Source: Acrocarpospora pleiomorpha
Lineage (GTDB): Bacteria; Actinomycetota; Actinomycetes; Streptosporangiales; Streptosporangiaceae
Length of the DNA: 64,000 nt
Assembly: GCF_009687885.1 (NCBI RefSeq)
Contig: NZ_BLAF01000018.1
Location: 85,976 to 149,975, forward strand
Direction: 5' to 3'
This document shows, piece after piece, positions 39,485-48,374 of this stretch. Under the pieces are notes generated by a model, which was not told the origin of the DNA, did no database searches, and saw nothing but the letters and a program-made list of their open reading frames with translations. A program made the position numbers and the translations under genes. Every line of letters begins with the position of its first letter. Position 1 is the stretch's first letter.

Positions 39485-40809
39485 GATCAGCTCGTACGAT
39501 GACCGCCGCGCTCGCCGCGATCATTTTGCTGGCCGCATGCGGCGGCACGCAATCCGGCACCACCGACCCCGGTGCCGTAACCGGCGACATCAGCCCACGC
39601 GCGATCACATGGCTGTTCGCCCGGCCCTCCGACGGCGGCGTCATCACGACCGTCAAGGAGATCGCCGCGGAGTACGCCGCCAAGCACCTGGGCTTCGAGC
39701 TCAAGCTCGTCACCACGCCGGACCGGCCGTCCTACCTCCAGCGGCTGGAGACCCTCGCCGCGGCGAAGAAGCTGCCGGAGCTCTTCGACACCGACGCCAC
39801 GCCATTCGCCCAGAAGCTGCGCGAGCAGAACCAGATGGTCGACATCGGCAAACTGCTCAACACTCTCGGCAAGACGAACCTCTACCGGCCACTCGCGCTG
39901 GACTACCAGCGCTTCGACGACGGTGGGCTCTACCTGCTGCCGTTCGAGTTCGAGATGGAGTTCTTCTGGTACAACAAGGCGCTGTTCGACAAGGCGGGGG
40001 TGAAGCCGCCGGCGAGTCTGGAAGACATGGTCGCGCTCTGCGCGCCGCTGCGAGCCAAGGGCATCATCCCCATCGCGCTGGACGGGCAGGACCAGTGGCC
40101 GCTGGAACGTTACCTGGCCTATCACCCGTTCCGGCTCGCCGGACCTGACTACATCAAGCAGGTCAAGCGAGGCAAGCAGCCGCTGACCGGTGGACCCGGC
40201 CAGAAGGCCGCCCAATGGATCCACGACCTGGGTGCGGCCAAGTGCTTCCCCGACGGCTTCTCCGCGCAGGGCTACACCGACGCCCGCGACCTGTTCACCA
40301 CCGGCAAGGCGGCGATGTACAACATCGGCACCTGGGAACTGGCCGCCCTCACCGACTCCACCCTCGCTCCCGAGGTTCGCGACAACATCGACTACTTCAC
40401 GTTGCCGACCACGCAGGGCGCCGTCACCTCCGACAACGAGTACGTGGTCGTCTCCGGCATCGGCATGGCCGTCAACGCCAAGACGTTCGATCCGCTGGTC
40501 AAGGACTTCCTGACCTACCTGATCGACGCCTATCCCGCCCGATACGCCGCCAAGCACCGTTTCGCGCCGATGAAGGTGCCGGTCATCCCGCCTCCGGATG
40601 CCTCACCGCTGTTCACCAAGGCCGCAGCGGAGATCGACGCGCTCGGCACGCGCACCGCGATGCCCTGGGACACCCAGCTCGACCCCACCTCCAACACGCG
40701 CCTGCAGCAGGAGCTGACGCTGCTCGCCCAGGGCGGGATCACCCCTGACCAATTCATCGCGACCGTGGACGAGGCGATCCGGCGGAACGCCCCGCGCTTC
40801 TTCGGCTGA
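39481..40809 (+). CDS. Sugar ABC transporter substrate-binding lipoprotein (family 1, locus 1)
   Basis: A protein of 442 residues from GTG 39481. The lipobox is LLAAC (Cys20). Typical family 1 blocks are TTPDRPSYLQRLETLAAAKKLPELFDTD, YLLPFEFEMEFFWYNKALFDKAGVKPPASLEDMVALC, DLFTTGKAAMYNIGTWELA and the hinge near DNIDYFTLP. It binds the sugar outside and works with the two permeases that follow. No ATPase gene is present in the locus, so a shared MsiK-type ATPase elsewhere is expected. A strong hairpin follows its stop. Confidence 0.94.
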   Translation: MRSARTMTAALAAIILLAACGGTQSGTTDPGAVTGDISPRAITWLFARPSDGGVITTVKEIAAEYAAKHLGFELKLVTTPDRPSYLQRLETLAAAKKLPELFDTDATPFAQKLREQNQMVDIGKLLNTLGKTNLYRPLALDYQRFDDGGLYLLPFEFEMEFFWYNKALFDKAGVKPPASLEDMVALCAPLRAKGIIPIALDGQDQWPLERYLAYHPFRLAGPDYIKQVKRGKQPLTGGPGQKAAQWIHDLGAAKCFPDGFSAQGYTDARDLFTTGKAAMYNIGTWELAALTDSTLAPEVRDNIDYFTLPTTQGAVTSDNEYVVVSGIGMAVNAKTFDPLVKDFLTYLIDAYPARYAAKHRFAPMKVPVIPPPDASPLFTKAAAEIDALGTRTAMPWDTQLDPTSNTRLQQELTLLAQGGITPDQFIATVDEAIRRNAPRFFG

Positions 40810-40816
40810 TCCGACC

Positions 40817-40842
40817 CTCCGGGTGGCCCCGGCCACCCGGAG
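40817..40842 (+). terminator. Strong intercistronic hairpin after the binding-protein gene
   Basis: CTCCGGGTGGCC and GGCCACCCGGAG form a perfect 12-bp stem with a 2-nt loop, 7 bp after the stop of the binding-protein gene and just before the ribosome-binding site of the permease. There is no U-run. It probably acts as a partial terminator or 3'-end stabiliser that raises binding-protein mRNA over permease mRNA. Confidence 0.65.
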
Positions 40843-40855
40843 ACAGGAGAGGACA

Positions 40856-41743
40856 ATGTTGCACACGCGCACCCGCACCGCGGTCCTGGTGTTCCTTCTG
40901 CCACCGCTGATGCTGTATCTGGTGGCGGTCGTCGCGCCGATCGTGGCGTCCCTGGTGCTCAGCTTCTTCGACTGGGACGGCATCACCTCCATGCGCTTCG
41001 CCGGGCTCGGCAACTACGCGCACATGCTCGCCGGAGATGACATCTTCTGGCGCGCGGTGGTGAACTCGCTGGTCTACCTGGCCATCAACCTCCTCTTCCA
41101 GCTCGGGTTGGCGCTTTTGCTGGCCAACCTGCTCACCTACCTGCGCCGGGGGCGCGAGCTGGTCAAGACGCTTTACCTGCTGCCGGCCGTGGTGTCCACC
41201 GTGGCCATCGCCTTCCTGTTCCAGCGCATCTACTCCGTCGAACCCCGAGGACTGATCAACCAAATGCTGGTATCGGCCGGCCTCGACGGTCTCGCCACCG
41301 CCTGGCTGTCGAACGTCGGCACCGCGCTGGCCGCGGTATCGGTTCCCGAGGCGTGGCGGTTCACCGGCCTCTACATGATCATTCTGTACGCGGCGATGCT
41401 CGCCATACCACGCGAGATCGAGGAGGCCGCGCGCATGGACGGCGCCTCGGAGTGGCAGATTTTCCGCCGCATCCGCTTCCCCTACATCCGCCCTGTGTGG
41501 ATCACCACGGCGATCATGGCGGCCACCTACAGCCTGCGCGGGTTCGACATTCCCTATCTGCTCACCAACGGAGGGCCCGGGCAGGCCACGGAGCTGCTCA
41601 CCACGTACATGTACAAGACCGCTTTCACCAGCACCAACTTCGGCTATGCCAGTGCGATCGCGGTGTTCATCGTCATCGAGTGCGTCGTAGCCGTGGGGCT
41701 GATCCTGCTGTCGCTGCGCCGCCGTGCCGGAGCCGTGATATGA
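40856..41743 (+). CDS. Sugar ABC transporter permease (MalF-like, locus 1)
   Basis: A protein of 295 residues from ATG 40856, with CAGGAGAGG upstream. It has six spans: LVFLLPPLMLYLVAVVAPIVASLVLSFFDWDGI begins the protein, and the coupling loop is EIEEAARMDGASEWQIFRRIRFPYIRP. YLLTNGGPGQATELLTTYMYKTAF is the usual C-terminal block of this family. It pairs with the permease of the next gene. Confidence 0.95.
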   Translation: MLHTRTRTAVLVFLLPPLMLYLVAVVAPIVASLVLSFFDWDGITSMRFAGLGNYAHMLAGDDIFWRAVVNSLVYLAINLLFQLGLALLLANLLTYLRRGRELVKTLYLLPAVVSTVAIAFLFQRIYSVEPRGLINQMLVSAGLDGLATAWLSNVGTALAAVSVPEAWRFTGLYMIILYAAMLAIPREIEEAARMDGASEWQIFRRIRFPYIRPVWITTAIMAATYSLRGFDIPYLLTNGGPGQATELLTTYMYKTAFTSTNFGYASAIAVFIVIECVVAVGLILLSLRRRAGAVI

Positions 41744-42618
41744 CCGCCCACGCCGCGCCGCTGCACAGGTCGTCCCACCGGCGGTATCGCCGGCCGACCG
41801 TGGCCCGCCGCCTGTCCGCGGTTCTGGTCGCGCTGATCCTCATCGTCCAGGTCTATCCGCTGCTGTGGATCTTCCTGACCAGCCTTCGTCCGGCGCAGGA
41901 GTTCGCCTCCGGCAACCCCTTCGCCCTGCCCGGTGCGATCACCGTGGACAACTACGTCCGGGCGTTCGCCCAGGGCGACCTGGGGCGCAACATCGTCAAC
42001 AGCCTCATCGTGACGGTGTCGGCCAACGTCTTGATCGTGCTGCTGGGCATGATGGCCGCCTACGCCATCCAGGTGCTCGGCTTCCGGTTCAGCCGCCTGG
42101 TGCTCGCCAGTTTCCTGATCGGCATCATCGTCCCGGTCCAGGTCGCGCTGGTCCCGCTGTTCATCGGCTACTCCACCGCCGGGCTGCTGGACACCTATCC
42201 CGCGATCGTGCTGCCTTTGGTCGGGTTCGCGCTGCCCATCTCCGTCTACATGTTCACCAGCTTCTTCTCCTACATCCCGCGGGAGCTCTATGAGGCGGCC
42301 GGGCTGGATGGATGCGGCCCGTACCGCGCATTCGTGCGCGTCACCATGCCACTGTCGGTCAACACCATCGTCACCGTGTTCTTCATCAACGGCATCTTCA
42401 TCTGGAACGACTTCATCTTCGCCAACACCTTCGTCCTGGACGAGAGCCTCAAGACCATCCCGCTGGGGCTGCAGAACTACATCGGTGCGATGGGGGCGAC
42501 CGACTGGACGGCGACCTTCGCGGCCGTCTGCGTGACGGTCACCCCGCTGCTGCTGGTCTTCCTGGCGCTGAACAAGGCGATCATCTACGGCCTGGAAAGC
42601 GGCGCCACCAAGGGGTGA
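41740..42618 (+). CDS. Sugar ABC transporter permease (MalG-like, locus 1)
   Basis: A protein of 292 residues, ATG 41740 overlapping the previous stop (ATGA). It has six spans, with VALILIVQVYPLLWIFLTSLRPAQEF near the start and the coupling loop ELYEAAGLDGCGPYRAFVRVTMPLS. FIWNDFIFANTFVLDESLKTIPLGLQNY is the family C-terminal block. Confidence 0.95.
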   Translation: MTAHAAPLHRSSHRRYRRPTVARRLSAVLVALILIVQVYPLLWIFLTSLRPAQEFASGNPFALPGAITVDNYVRAFAQGDLGRNIVNSLIVTVSANVLIVLLGMMAAYAIQVLGFRFSRLVLASFLIGIIVPVQVALVPLFIGYSTAGLLDTYPAIVLPLVGFALPISVYMFTSFFSYIPRELYEAAGLDGCGPYRAFVRVTMPLSVNTIVTVFFINGIFIWNDFIFANTFVLDESLKTIPLGLQNYIGAMGATDWTATFAAVCVTVTPLLLVFLALNKAIIYGLESGATKG

Positions 42619-42650
42619 GCCGCACCGCGATCATGAGAAAGGGACTGACC

Positions 42651-43757
42651 ATGTTCGACGTGCCTGGTGCCGCCTTCGGCGGCCCGCCGCGCATCGGCCG
42701 GCTGCGGAGCCGGTCGATCAGCGCGGAGAACCCGGAGGGGGCGCCCGGAGCCGGCGGCCGCACCGCCTCCCGCCTCGGCCCGGGGCGCAAGGGCCGGGCC
42801 TTCATCCCGCTGCGCTCCGGCGAGACGGCAGACCTGGCGCGGATAGACGGCCCCGGGGTGATCCGGCACATCTGGCTGACCGTCACCGACCGCACGGAGG
42901 CCGGTCCGTTCGTCCTGCGCGACCTGGTCCTGCGCGCGTACTGGGATGGACAGGACACCCCCTCGGTCGAGGCGCCGCTCGGGGACTTCTTCTGCAACGG
43001 CTTCGCCACCAGGAGCCAGGTGACCTCCCTCCCCATCGTGGTCGCTCCCACCGGGGGAATGAACTGCTACTTCCCCATGCCGTTCCGCTCCTCCGCGCTG
43101 ATCACGCTGACCAGCGAACATCCGGGGGACATCGAGGCGTTGTTCTACCAGATCGACTACACCGTGGGCGATGAGGTGCACGAGGACACCGGCCGCTTCC
43201 ACGCCCAGTGGCGGCGCTCGCGGGTCACCCAGCCGGGGGTCGACCACGTCATCCTCGACGGCGTCCAGGGGCCCGGGGCCTATGTGGGCACGTACCTGGG
43301 GATCGCGGCGCTGGAGCGGTACTGGTGGGGCGAGGGCGAGGTCAAGTTCTACCTTGACGGGGACGTCGAGCATCCGACGATCTGCGGCACGGGCACCGAG
43401 GACTACGCCGGCGGCGCCTGGGCATTCCAGGATCGGCTGGCCACCGACGGCGATGTTCGCGTGCTGACCTACAGCGCCCCGTTCTTCGGATATCCGCATT
43501 ACTCCACCGCCGACACCTCCGGGCGCTCGCCGTACGCCACGGGCATGACGCCAACCCATGGCCTGTATCGATGGCACTTGCCAGATCCGGTGTATTTTCA
43601 AGATGATCTGCGCGCCACGGTGCAGCAGATCGGGCACGATGGCACCGCGTTGTTCGAACGCGCCGACGACGTGTCGTCGGTCGCCTACTGGTACCAGATC
43701 GGGCCGACCGCGCCGTTTCCGCCTATGCCCGACGGAGCCGGGCGACGGCCGCGGTGA
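42651..43757 (+). CDS. GH172 (DUF2961) family glycosidase (locus 1)
   Basis: A protein of 368 residues from ATG 42651, with AGAAAGGGA seven bases upstream; ATG 42633 would add six residues. GH172 blocks are SRSISAENPEG, RTASRLGPGRKGRAFIPLRSGETADLARIDGPGVIRHIWLTV, EAPLGDFFCNGF, NCYFPMPFRSSALITL, LFYQIDYTVGD, ERYWWGEGEVKFYLDGDVEHPTICGTGTEDYAGGAW. The acidic residues in GEGEVKF and GTGTEDY are the expected catalytic positions. Characterised GH172 enzymes are alpha-D-fructofuranosidase/difructose dianhydride synthases or alpha-D-arabinofuranosidases. With GH32 nearby, a fructose-containing substrate is favoured. Confidence 0.9.
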   Translation: MFDVPGAAFGGPPRIGRLRSRSISAENPEGAPGAGGRTASRLGPGRKGRAFIPLRSGETADLARIDGPGVIRHIWLTVTDRTEAGPFVLRDLVLRAYWDGQDTPSVEAPLGDFFCNGFATRSQVTSLPIVVAPTGGMNCYFPMPFRSSALITLTSEHPGDIEALFYQIDYTVGDEVHEDTGRFHAQWRRSRVTQPGVDHVILDGVQGPGAYVGTYLGIAALERYWWGEGEVKFYLDGDVEHPTICGTGTEDYAGGAWAFQDRLATDGDVRVLTYSAPFFGYPHYSTADTSGRSPYATGMTPTHGLYRWHLPDPVYFQDDLRATVQQIGHDGTALFERADDVSSVAYWYQIGPTAPFPPMPDGAGRRPR

Positions 43758-43850
43758 CGGGCGGCGGCGTCGGGCCCGCGGTGGATCTTGGCGGAGACGA
43801 GGGCGCCGGTCGGCACGGCGCCCGGACGAGCAGGGGAGGAAGACAGCGAC

Positions 43851-44876
43851 ATGCCTCGGCACCCCAGCAACCGGCCGCGGCGGACCACCATGCAGGACGT
43901 CGCCGACCTGGCGGGGGTCTCGCTGGCCACGGTGTCGTTCGTGATCAACGCCAAGACCAGCGCGAAGGTCTCTGAGGCCACCCGTGCCCGGGTGTGGTCC
44001 GCCGCCCAGGAACTGGGCTACCGCACCAACCGGGCGGCCAAGAACCTGGTGCAGGGGGCCTCCACGTTCATCGGACTGGTCGCCGACGCCATCGCATCCA
44101 CACCGTTCGCCGGTCAGATCATCCGTGGCGCCCAGGACGCGGCCTGGCAGAACCGGCACATCCTGCTGGTGGCCAACACCGAGGCCAACGGCGAGGCCGA
44201 GCAGGACGCGATCACGATGATGCTCGAACACCAGGTGACGGGCATCATCTACTCCACGTGGTACCACCGGGAGGTGACTCCCCCGGCGGCGCTCCGCGAG
44301 GTGCCCTGCGTGCTGGTCAACTGCTACGCCGCGGACGACTCGCTACCGGCGGTCGTGCCCGACGAGGTGCAGGGCGGTCGCACCGCGACCCAGGTGCTGC
44401 TCGATCGCGGTCACCGCAGGATCGCCTTCGTCAACAGCACCGAGTCCGCCCCCGCGACCACCGGACGGCTGCGGGGGTACCGGGCGGCGCTGGCGGCCGC
44501 GGGGGTGGCCGAGGATCCCGATCTCGTGCTCACCGTACGCCCGGAGCAGGAGGGCGGATACGAGGCCGGTCTGCTCCTGCTCGGTCTGCCCACGCCGCCA
44601 ACCGCCGTGTTCTGCTACAACGACCGGGTCGCGATGGGCATGTACGACGCCCTGCACGAGCGCGGGATGCGCATCCCCGGCGACATCGCGATCGTCGGGT
44701 TCGACAATCAGGAGGTCATCGCGGGGCACCTGCGGCCTCCGCTGTCGACCATCGCGCTGCCGCACTACGAGCTGGGCGCACGCGGCGTGCGCATGCTCCT
44801 CGGCGGCGACGGCTCCGCCCCCGCGCCCGGCCGGACAATCGTGGACTGCCCCTACATCCCCCGCCATTCCCTCTGA
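43851..44876 (+). CDS. LacI family transcriptional regulator (locus 1)
   Basis: A protein of 341 residues from ATG 43851 (MPRHPSNRPRRTTMQDVADLAGVSLATVSFVINAKTSAKVSEATRARVWSAAQELGY), with GGGGAGGA upstream. The DNA-binding helix-turn-helix and hinge (1-70) precede a sugar-binding domain (IGLVADAIASTPFAGQIIRGAQDAAWQ, YNDRVAMGMYDALHERGMRIPGDIAIVGFDNQEV). It closes the locus 1 operon and probably binds the operator at 37979. It is closely similar to the LacI at 54527 through the whole ligand domain (STPFAG, STWYHR, LPHYELG), so both probably sense related sugars. Confidence 0.94.
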   Translation: MPRHPSNRPRRTTMQDVADLAGVSLATVSFVINAKTSAKVSEATRARVWSAAQELGYRTNRAAKNLVQGASTFIGLVADAIASTPFAGQIIRGAQDAAWQNRHILLVANTEANGEAEQDAITMMLEHQVTGIIYSTWYHREVTPPAALREVPCVLVNCYAADDSLPAVVPDEVQGGRTATQVLLDRGHRRIAFVNSTESAPATTGRLRGYRAALAAAGVAEDPDLVLTVRPEQEGGYEAGLLLLGLPTPPTAVFCYNDRVAMGMYDALHERGMRIPGDIAIVGFDNQEVIAGHLRPPLSTIALPHYELGARGVRMLLGGDGSAPAPGRTIVDCPYIPRHSL

Positions 44877-44912
44877 CCTGGACACGGGGGATGCAAGCAG
44901 GCACGTCGTGGG

Positions 44913-45845
44913 TCAGAGTTCATCCTGGCGGGGCGGGTCGGCTCCTGGGCGGGTGCAGGTGATGCCGGCCACGTGGCTTGCCTGTTCGACGACCGCGGCC
45001 AGGTGGTCGCGGCCAAGGCTCGGGAGAGCGGCTGGTGTGGCGTGGTCGCCGCCGCGCAGGGCCCACAGGAGGCCTGCGGTGAACGCGTCACCGGCTCCGA
45101 CGGTGTCGACGACGGTGATCGGCTGCGGCGGCACCCGCAGTTCATGGTGGGCGCTGACGGCGTACGCGCCGTCGGCGCCGAGTGTGATCACGATCAGGCT
45201 GGGTCCGAGCGTGGCCCACTCGCGGGCGATGTCTGCGACTGCCCGGCCGGGATAGAGCGTCTCGAGGTCCTCGCTGCTGGCCTTGACGAGGTGCGCGGTG
45301 GACAGGAGCCGGGTGGTCTGGCCCCGGGCCTCGTCGAGATCGGTGATGACGCTGGAACGGATGTTGGGATCGAAGCTGACAAGGGTGTCTCCGTCGTGGT
45401 GGAGGCGGGTCAGGAAGTCAGCCACCGCGGCCGCGCCGGGCGGCCGGTAGCAGGTCAGGGAGCCGGCGTGGACGGCGGTGGTGTCGGGTGGCAGGGTCAG
45501 TTCGGGGGCGCTCCACTGCCAGTCCGCGGTGCCGTCCAGGTAGAAGTCGTACGTGGCGACGCCGTCGCCGTCGAGGGACGCCACCGCCAGGGAGGCCGGT
45601 TCCGGCTGGTCGAGCGGGCCGGCGAGCGTGACGCCGTTGGTCTCGGCGTGCGCGCGAAGGAGCTGGCCGAATCGTGAGCGGGACATGCGTGCGAGCAACG
45701 TGGTGGGCTCGCCCAGGCGGGCGAGTGCGACCGCGACGTTGAGGGGGCTGCCACCGGCGTAGGCGTGGAAGCCGCCGCGATCGTTGGCGGGCAGCAGGTC
45801 GACGACCGCCTCGCCCAGCACCGTGACGGTGGATGCGTTATCCAC
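44913..45845 (-). CDS. PfkB family carbohydrate kinase, probable fructokinase
   Basis: A protein of 310 residues with ribokinase-family signatures. These are TVLGEAVVDLLPA at the start, GGFHAYAGGSPLNVAVALARLG (first PfkB motif), VSFDPNIR, VKASSEDLETLYPG, VITLGADGAYAV and the second motif DTVGAGDAFTAGLLWAL with catalytic Asp253. It phosphorylates a monosaccharide released by the locus enzymes; the DP-N and short lid favour fructokinase over 6-phosphofructokinase. It is the last gene of the minus-strand locus 2 operon, overlapping the GH116-like gene by 8 bp, and converges on lacI of locus 1. Confidence 0.93.
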   Translation of the reverse strand: MDNASTVTVLGEAVVDLLPANDRGGFHAYAGGSPLNVAVALARLGEPTTLLARMSRSRFGQLLRAHAETNGVTLAGPLDQPEPASLAVASLDGDGVATYDFYLDGTADWQWSAPELTLPPDTTAVHAGSLTCYRPPGAAAVADFLTRLHHDGDTLVSFDPNIRSSVITDLDEARGQTTRLLSTAHLVKASSEDLETLYPGRAVADIAREWATLGPSLIVITLGADGAYAVSAHHELRVPPQPITVVDTVGAGDAFTAGLLWALRGGDHATPAALPSLGRDHLAAVVEQASHVAGITCTRPGADPPRQDEL

Positions 45846-48339
45846 GGACGGTCACCGGGAGCGGGGCGTTGACGGTGTCGGCGCCCAGCGTTCCGTGCAG
45901 GACCTCGATGACAGCGTGCAGGGCGCCGTCTGCCGCGCGTTCGTGCCGGTAGGTGCCCCAGCCCTGGCCATGCGACCAGAAACAGCGGAACTCCTGTTCG
46001 GCGAACTTGGGGTCGAATGTGACGGTGCCTCGACCGAGGTCGGCGTTAAACCCCAGCATGCCGCTGATCAGCGCCCAGCTGGCCAGGGAGCGGGTGTAGT
46101 GGTGACCGGCCTCGTTCTCGCTCCACGGGTTACGGCGAAAGCCGTCCTGGCGGGAGCGGACGGCGTCGACGAGAGTGACCGCGTCATCGACCATGCCCTC
46201 ATAGACGAGGCTGGCGGCGACCTGGTATTCCACACCGGTCCAGACTTCGTCGCTGTAGCCGAAAGGAAAGCGGGGCCGGCCGCCGTCCGGCCAGGAGCAG
46301 AGGACGAGGCCGGGTTCGTCGTTGAGGGCATACACGCGCTGGACGGTGCCGACGTCGGCCATGCGGGGTTTGAAGTTGTGGTGGCGGATCGCGGCCAGGG
46401 CCTGGCGGACGTGGTCGGCGGGCAGCACGTGGCCCAGCCCGCTGACGTGGGCGAGGAACTGGCCGAGCAGTTGGTCGGAGTGGATGCCGGGGCCGATCTG
46501 GTACCGGTATTGATCGGGGTCGATGAGCTGCTGCTGGTAGAAGGTGCCGTTGAAGCACAGCCGGTCGAGGTTGGCTGAGGAGGCCTCGGCGAGGGCGCCG
46601 AACTCCTGGGCCGTCGCGGTGCGGCCGAGCCCGTCGGCCATGTCCTGGCAGGCGCGCAGGGCGGCGACCATGAGGCTGCCCATCATGCCGTTGGGGCCGT
46701 AGAACTCGATGTCGTAGGTGTTGTTCTGCTGGCTGTCCGGCACGATGTCGCCGTCGGTGTCCCAGTAGGACAGCGCGTACCGCATCGCCCGCTCAACCGC
46801 GGGCCACAGCCGGGTGAGGAACTCGCGGTCGCCGGTGAGCCGCCATTCGCGGCAGACCCGGACGATGGCGCCGAGGTGACCGTCGGCAGCGGGCACCATC
46901 TCCCAGCGGGGCTCGTCCAGGGTTTGCCGGGATCGGAACGGCAGGTCACCGTCGTCGCCGATCTCCAGGCCGAACTCGATGTCGCGCATGGTCTTCTCGA
47001 GCTCGGGGAACAGGAACGCCACGGTCTGGGCGTAGTTCCAGACGTGGTTGACGTTGCCCAGCCCGCAGCCGACGTCATCGCGGATGCCTTCCCAGCCGTA
47101 GAAGTTCCCGTCTTCCAGCCAGAAGCAGGTCAGGCTGCGCAGTACGGTGATGTTGGCCGCGGCCGCTTCCAGGAAGGGCGCGGGCAGCGACGAGCCGTAC
47201 AGGGCGCGGGTGAACGCGCGGCTGTCGCGTTCGAGCTCAGGCAGGTTGGCGAGCAGGTCTTCCAGGACGGCCCAGGCGTCGTCGTAGCGGGTGGCATAGT
47301 GGTTGCGCACCAGCGGGTACCCGCCGGCGGCGTGCCGGTCGAGGTCCTCGTCCACCTCGACCCAGCCCTTGGCCCGGTTGGGGAAGTGCCAGGTGAGCAC
47401 GAATTCGAAGGTGGCGGTGGTGCCGGCCGGGATGGTCTTGGCCGCGTCGATGGAGCCGACCTTCTCGCGCAGTTCCAGGTAGCTGAAGTCGAGGTAGTCG
47501 TTGAGCGCCGAGCCGGTCGCGGCGACTTCGACCTCCTCGATGGGGCCGATGCGTTTGCCGCTGCTCAGGTCGTTCCAGAAGTCCTGGGCGCTGTCGGTCC
47601 ACTCCCCCTTGACCCAGGCCGGGCGGAAGGTGACGTCGGCCTCGGTGGTGGCCAGTCCCATGGTACCGAAGCGTTCGTGGCCGGCGGGCAGGTCCGTGGT
47701 GTAGTAGAGGCCGCGGGCGTGGTCGCCGTCGCGTTGGGTGTTGGTCACCTCTCCGGCCAGTTTGAGGTTGCCGAACACGTCGTGGCCGACGAAACCGGCG
47801 GCGTTGGCGAGCGAGCCGACGACCGAGACGCTCATGTCGGTGGCGGCGAGGTTGGTGACGTGGTAGCGCAGCACGGCGGCGGGGATGCCGGACGCCTCGG
47901 CGTCGCCGGGCACGAACGGGGTGAACGCCTCCAGCCGCACGTGCAGCGGGACACCGGGCTCGGTGAGGTCGACGTGCACGAACGGGTATTCCGCCCGCAG
48001 GGTGGAGTGGGTGAACCGGGGCAGCCCGGCCAGGTCGCCGTTGAAGTAGCCATGCGACAGGGCGTGCGGGCCGTTGAGCTGGGACTCCAGCACCCGCACG
48101 ATCCGGGTCCCGTCGGTGGTCTCAGCGCGCAGGGCGAAGAACGAGAACGGCAGCCGGTTACCCTTGCCGGGCCAGTTGAAGATCTCCCAGTCGCGCAGTT
48201 CACCGCGGGAGCCGACCGACACGTTGCCGGTGCCGATGCCGCCGAGCAGGAACGCCGCCTGCGCGGCCTCGCGCGGGTACGATCGCACGGTTGCGGCCTG
48301 TATCTGCCGAGCGGTGTCGATGCCGTGAGGCGTGGTCAT
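45838..48339 (-). CDS. GH116-family (GBA2-type) glycosidase
   Basis: A protein of 833 residues. The N-terminal beta domain begins AAFLLGGIGTGNVSVGSRGELRDWEIFNWPGKGNRLPFSFFAL, the GBA2-type N-terminal signature. The C-terminal (alpha/alpha)6 domain has CFWLEDGNFYGWEGIRDDVGCGLGNVNHVWNYAQ, QQNNTYDIEFYGPNGMMGSLMVAALRACQDMA (likely nucleophile Glu) and FPFGYSDEVWTGVEYQVAASLVYEGMVDDAVTLVDAVRSRQDG (likely acid/base Asp). No signal peptide is present. GH116 enzymes cleave beta-linked glucose, xylose or GlcNAc. In this furanoside locus it may remove a glucosyl or similar cap from imported oligosaccharides. It is 35 bp after the GH32 gene. Confidence 0.88.
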   Translation of the reverse strand: MTTPHGIDTARQIQAATVRSYPREAAQAAFLLGGIGTGNVSVGSRGELRDWEIFNWPGKGNRLPFSFFALRAETTDGTRIVRVLESQLNGPHALSHGYFNGDLAGLPRFTHSTLRAEYPFVHVDLTEPGVPLHVRLEAFTPFVPGDAEASGIPAAVLRYHVTNLAATDMSVSVVGSLANAAGFVGHDVFGNLKLAGEVTNTQRDGDHARGLYYTTDLPAGHERFGTMGLATTEADVTFRPAWVKGEWTDSAQDFWNDLSSGKRIGPIEEVEVAATGSALNDYLDFSYLELREKVGSIDAAKTIPAGTTATFEFVLTWHFPNRAKGWVEVDEDLDRHAAGGYPLVRNHYATRYDDAWAVLEDLLANLPELERDSRAFTRALYGSSLPAPFLEAAAANITVLRSLTCFWLEDGNFYGWEGIRDDVGCGLGNVNHVWNYAQTVAFLFPELEKTMRDIEFGLEIGDDGDLPFRSRQTLDEPRWEMVPAADGHLGAIVRVCREWRLTGDREFLTRLWPAVERAMRYALSYWDTDGDIVPDSQQNNTYDIEFYGPNGMMGSLMVAALRACQDMADGLGRTATAQEFGALAEASSANLDRLCFNGTFYQQQLIDPDQYRYQIGPGIHSDQLLGQFLAHVSGLGHVLPADHVRQALAAIRHHNFKPRMADVGTVQRVYALNDEPGLVLCSWPDGGRPRFPFGYSDEVWTGVEYQVAASLVYEGMVDDAVTLVDAVRSRQDGFRRNPWSENEAGHHYTRSLASWALISGMLGFNADLGRGTVTFDPKFAEQEFRCFWSHGQGWGTYRHERAADGALHAVIEVLHGTLGADTVNAPLPVTVRG

Positions 48340-48374
48340 GCGGTACTTCTCCTTAATTACCTGTGGTTATGGGC

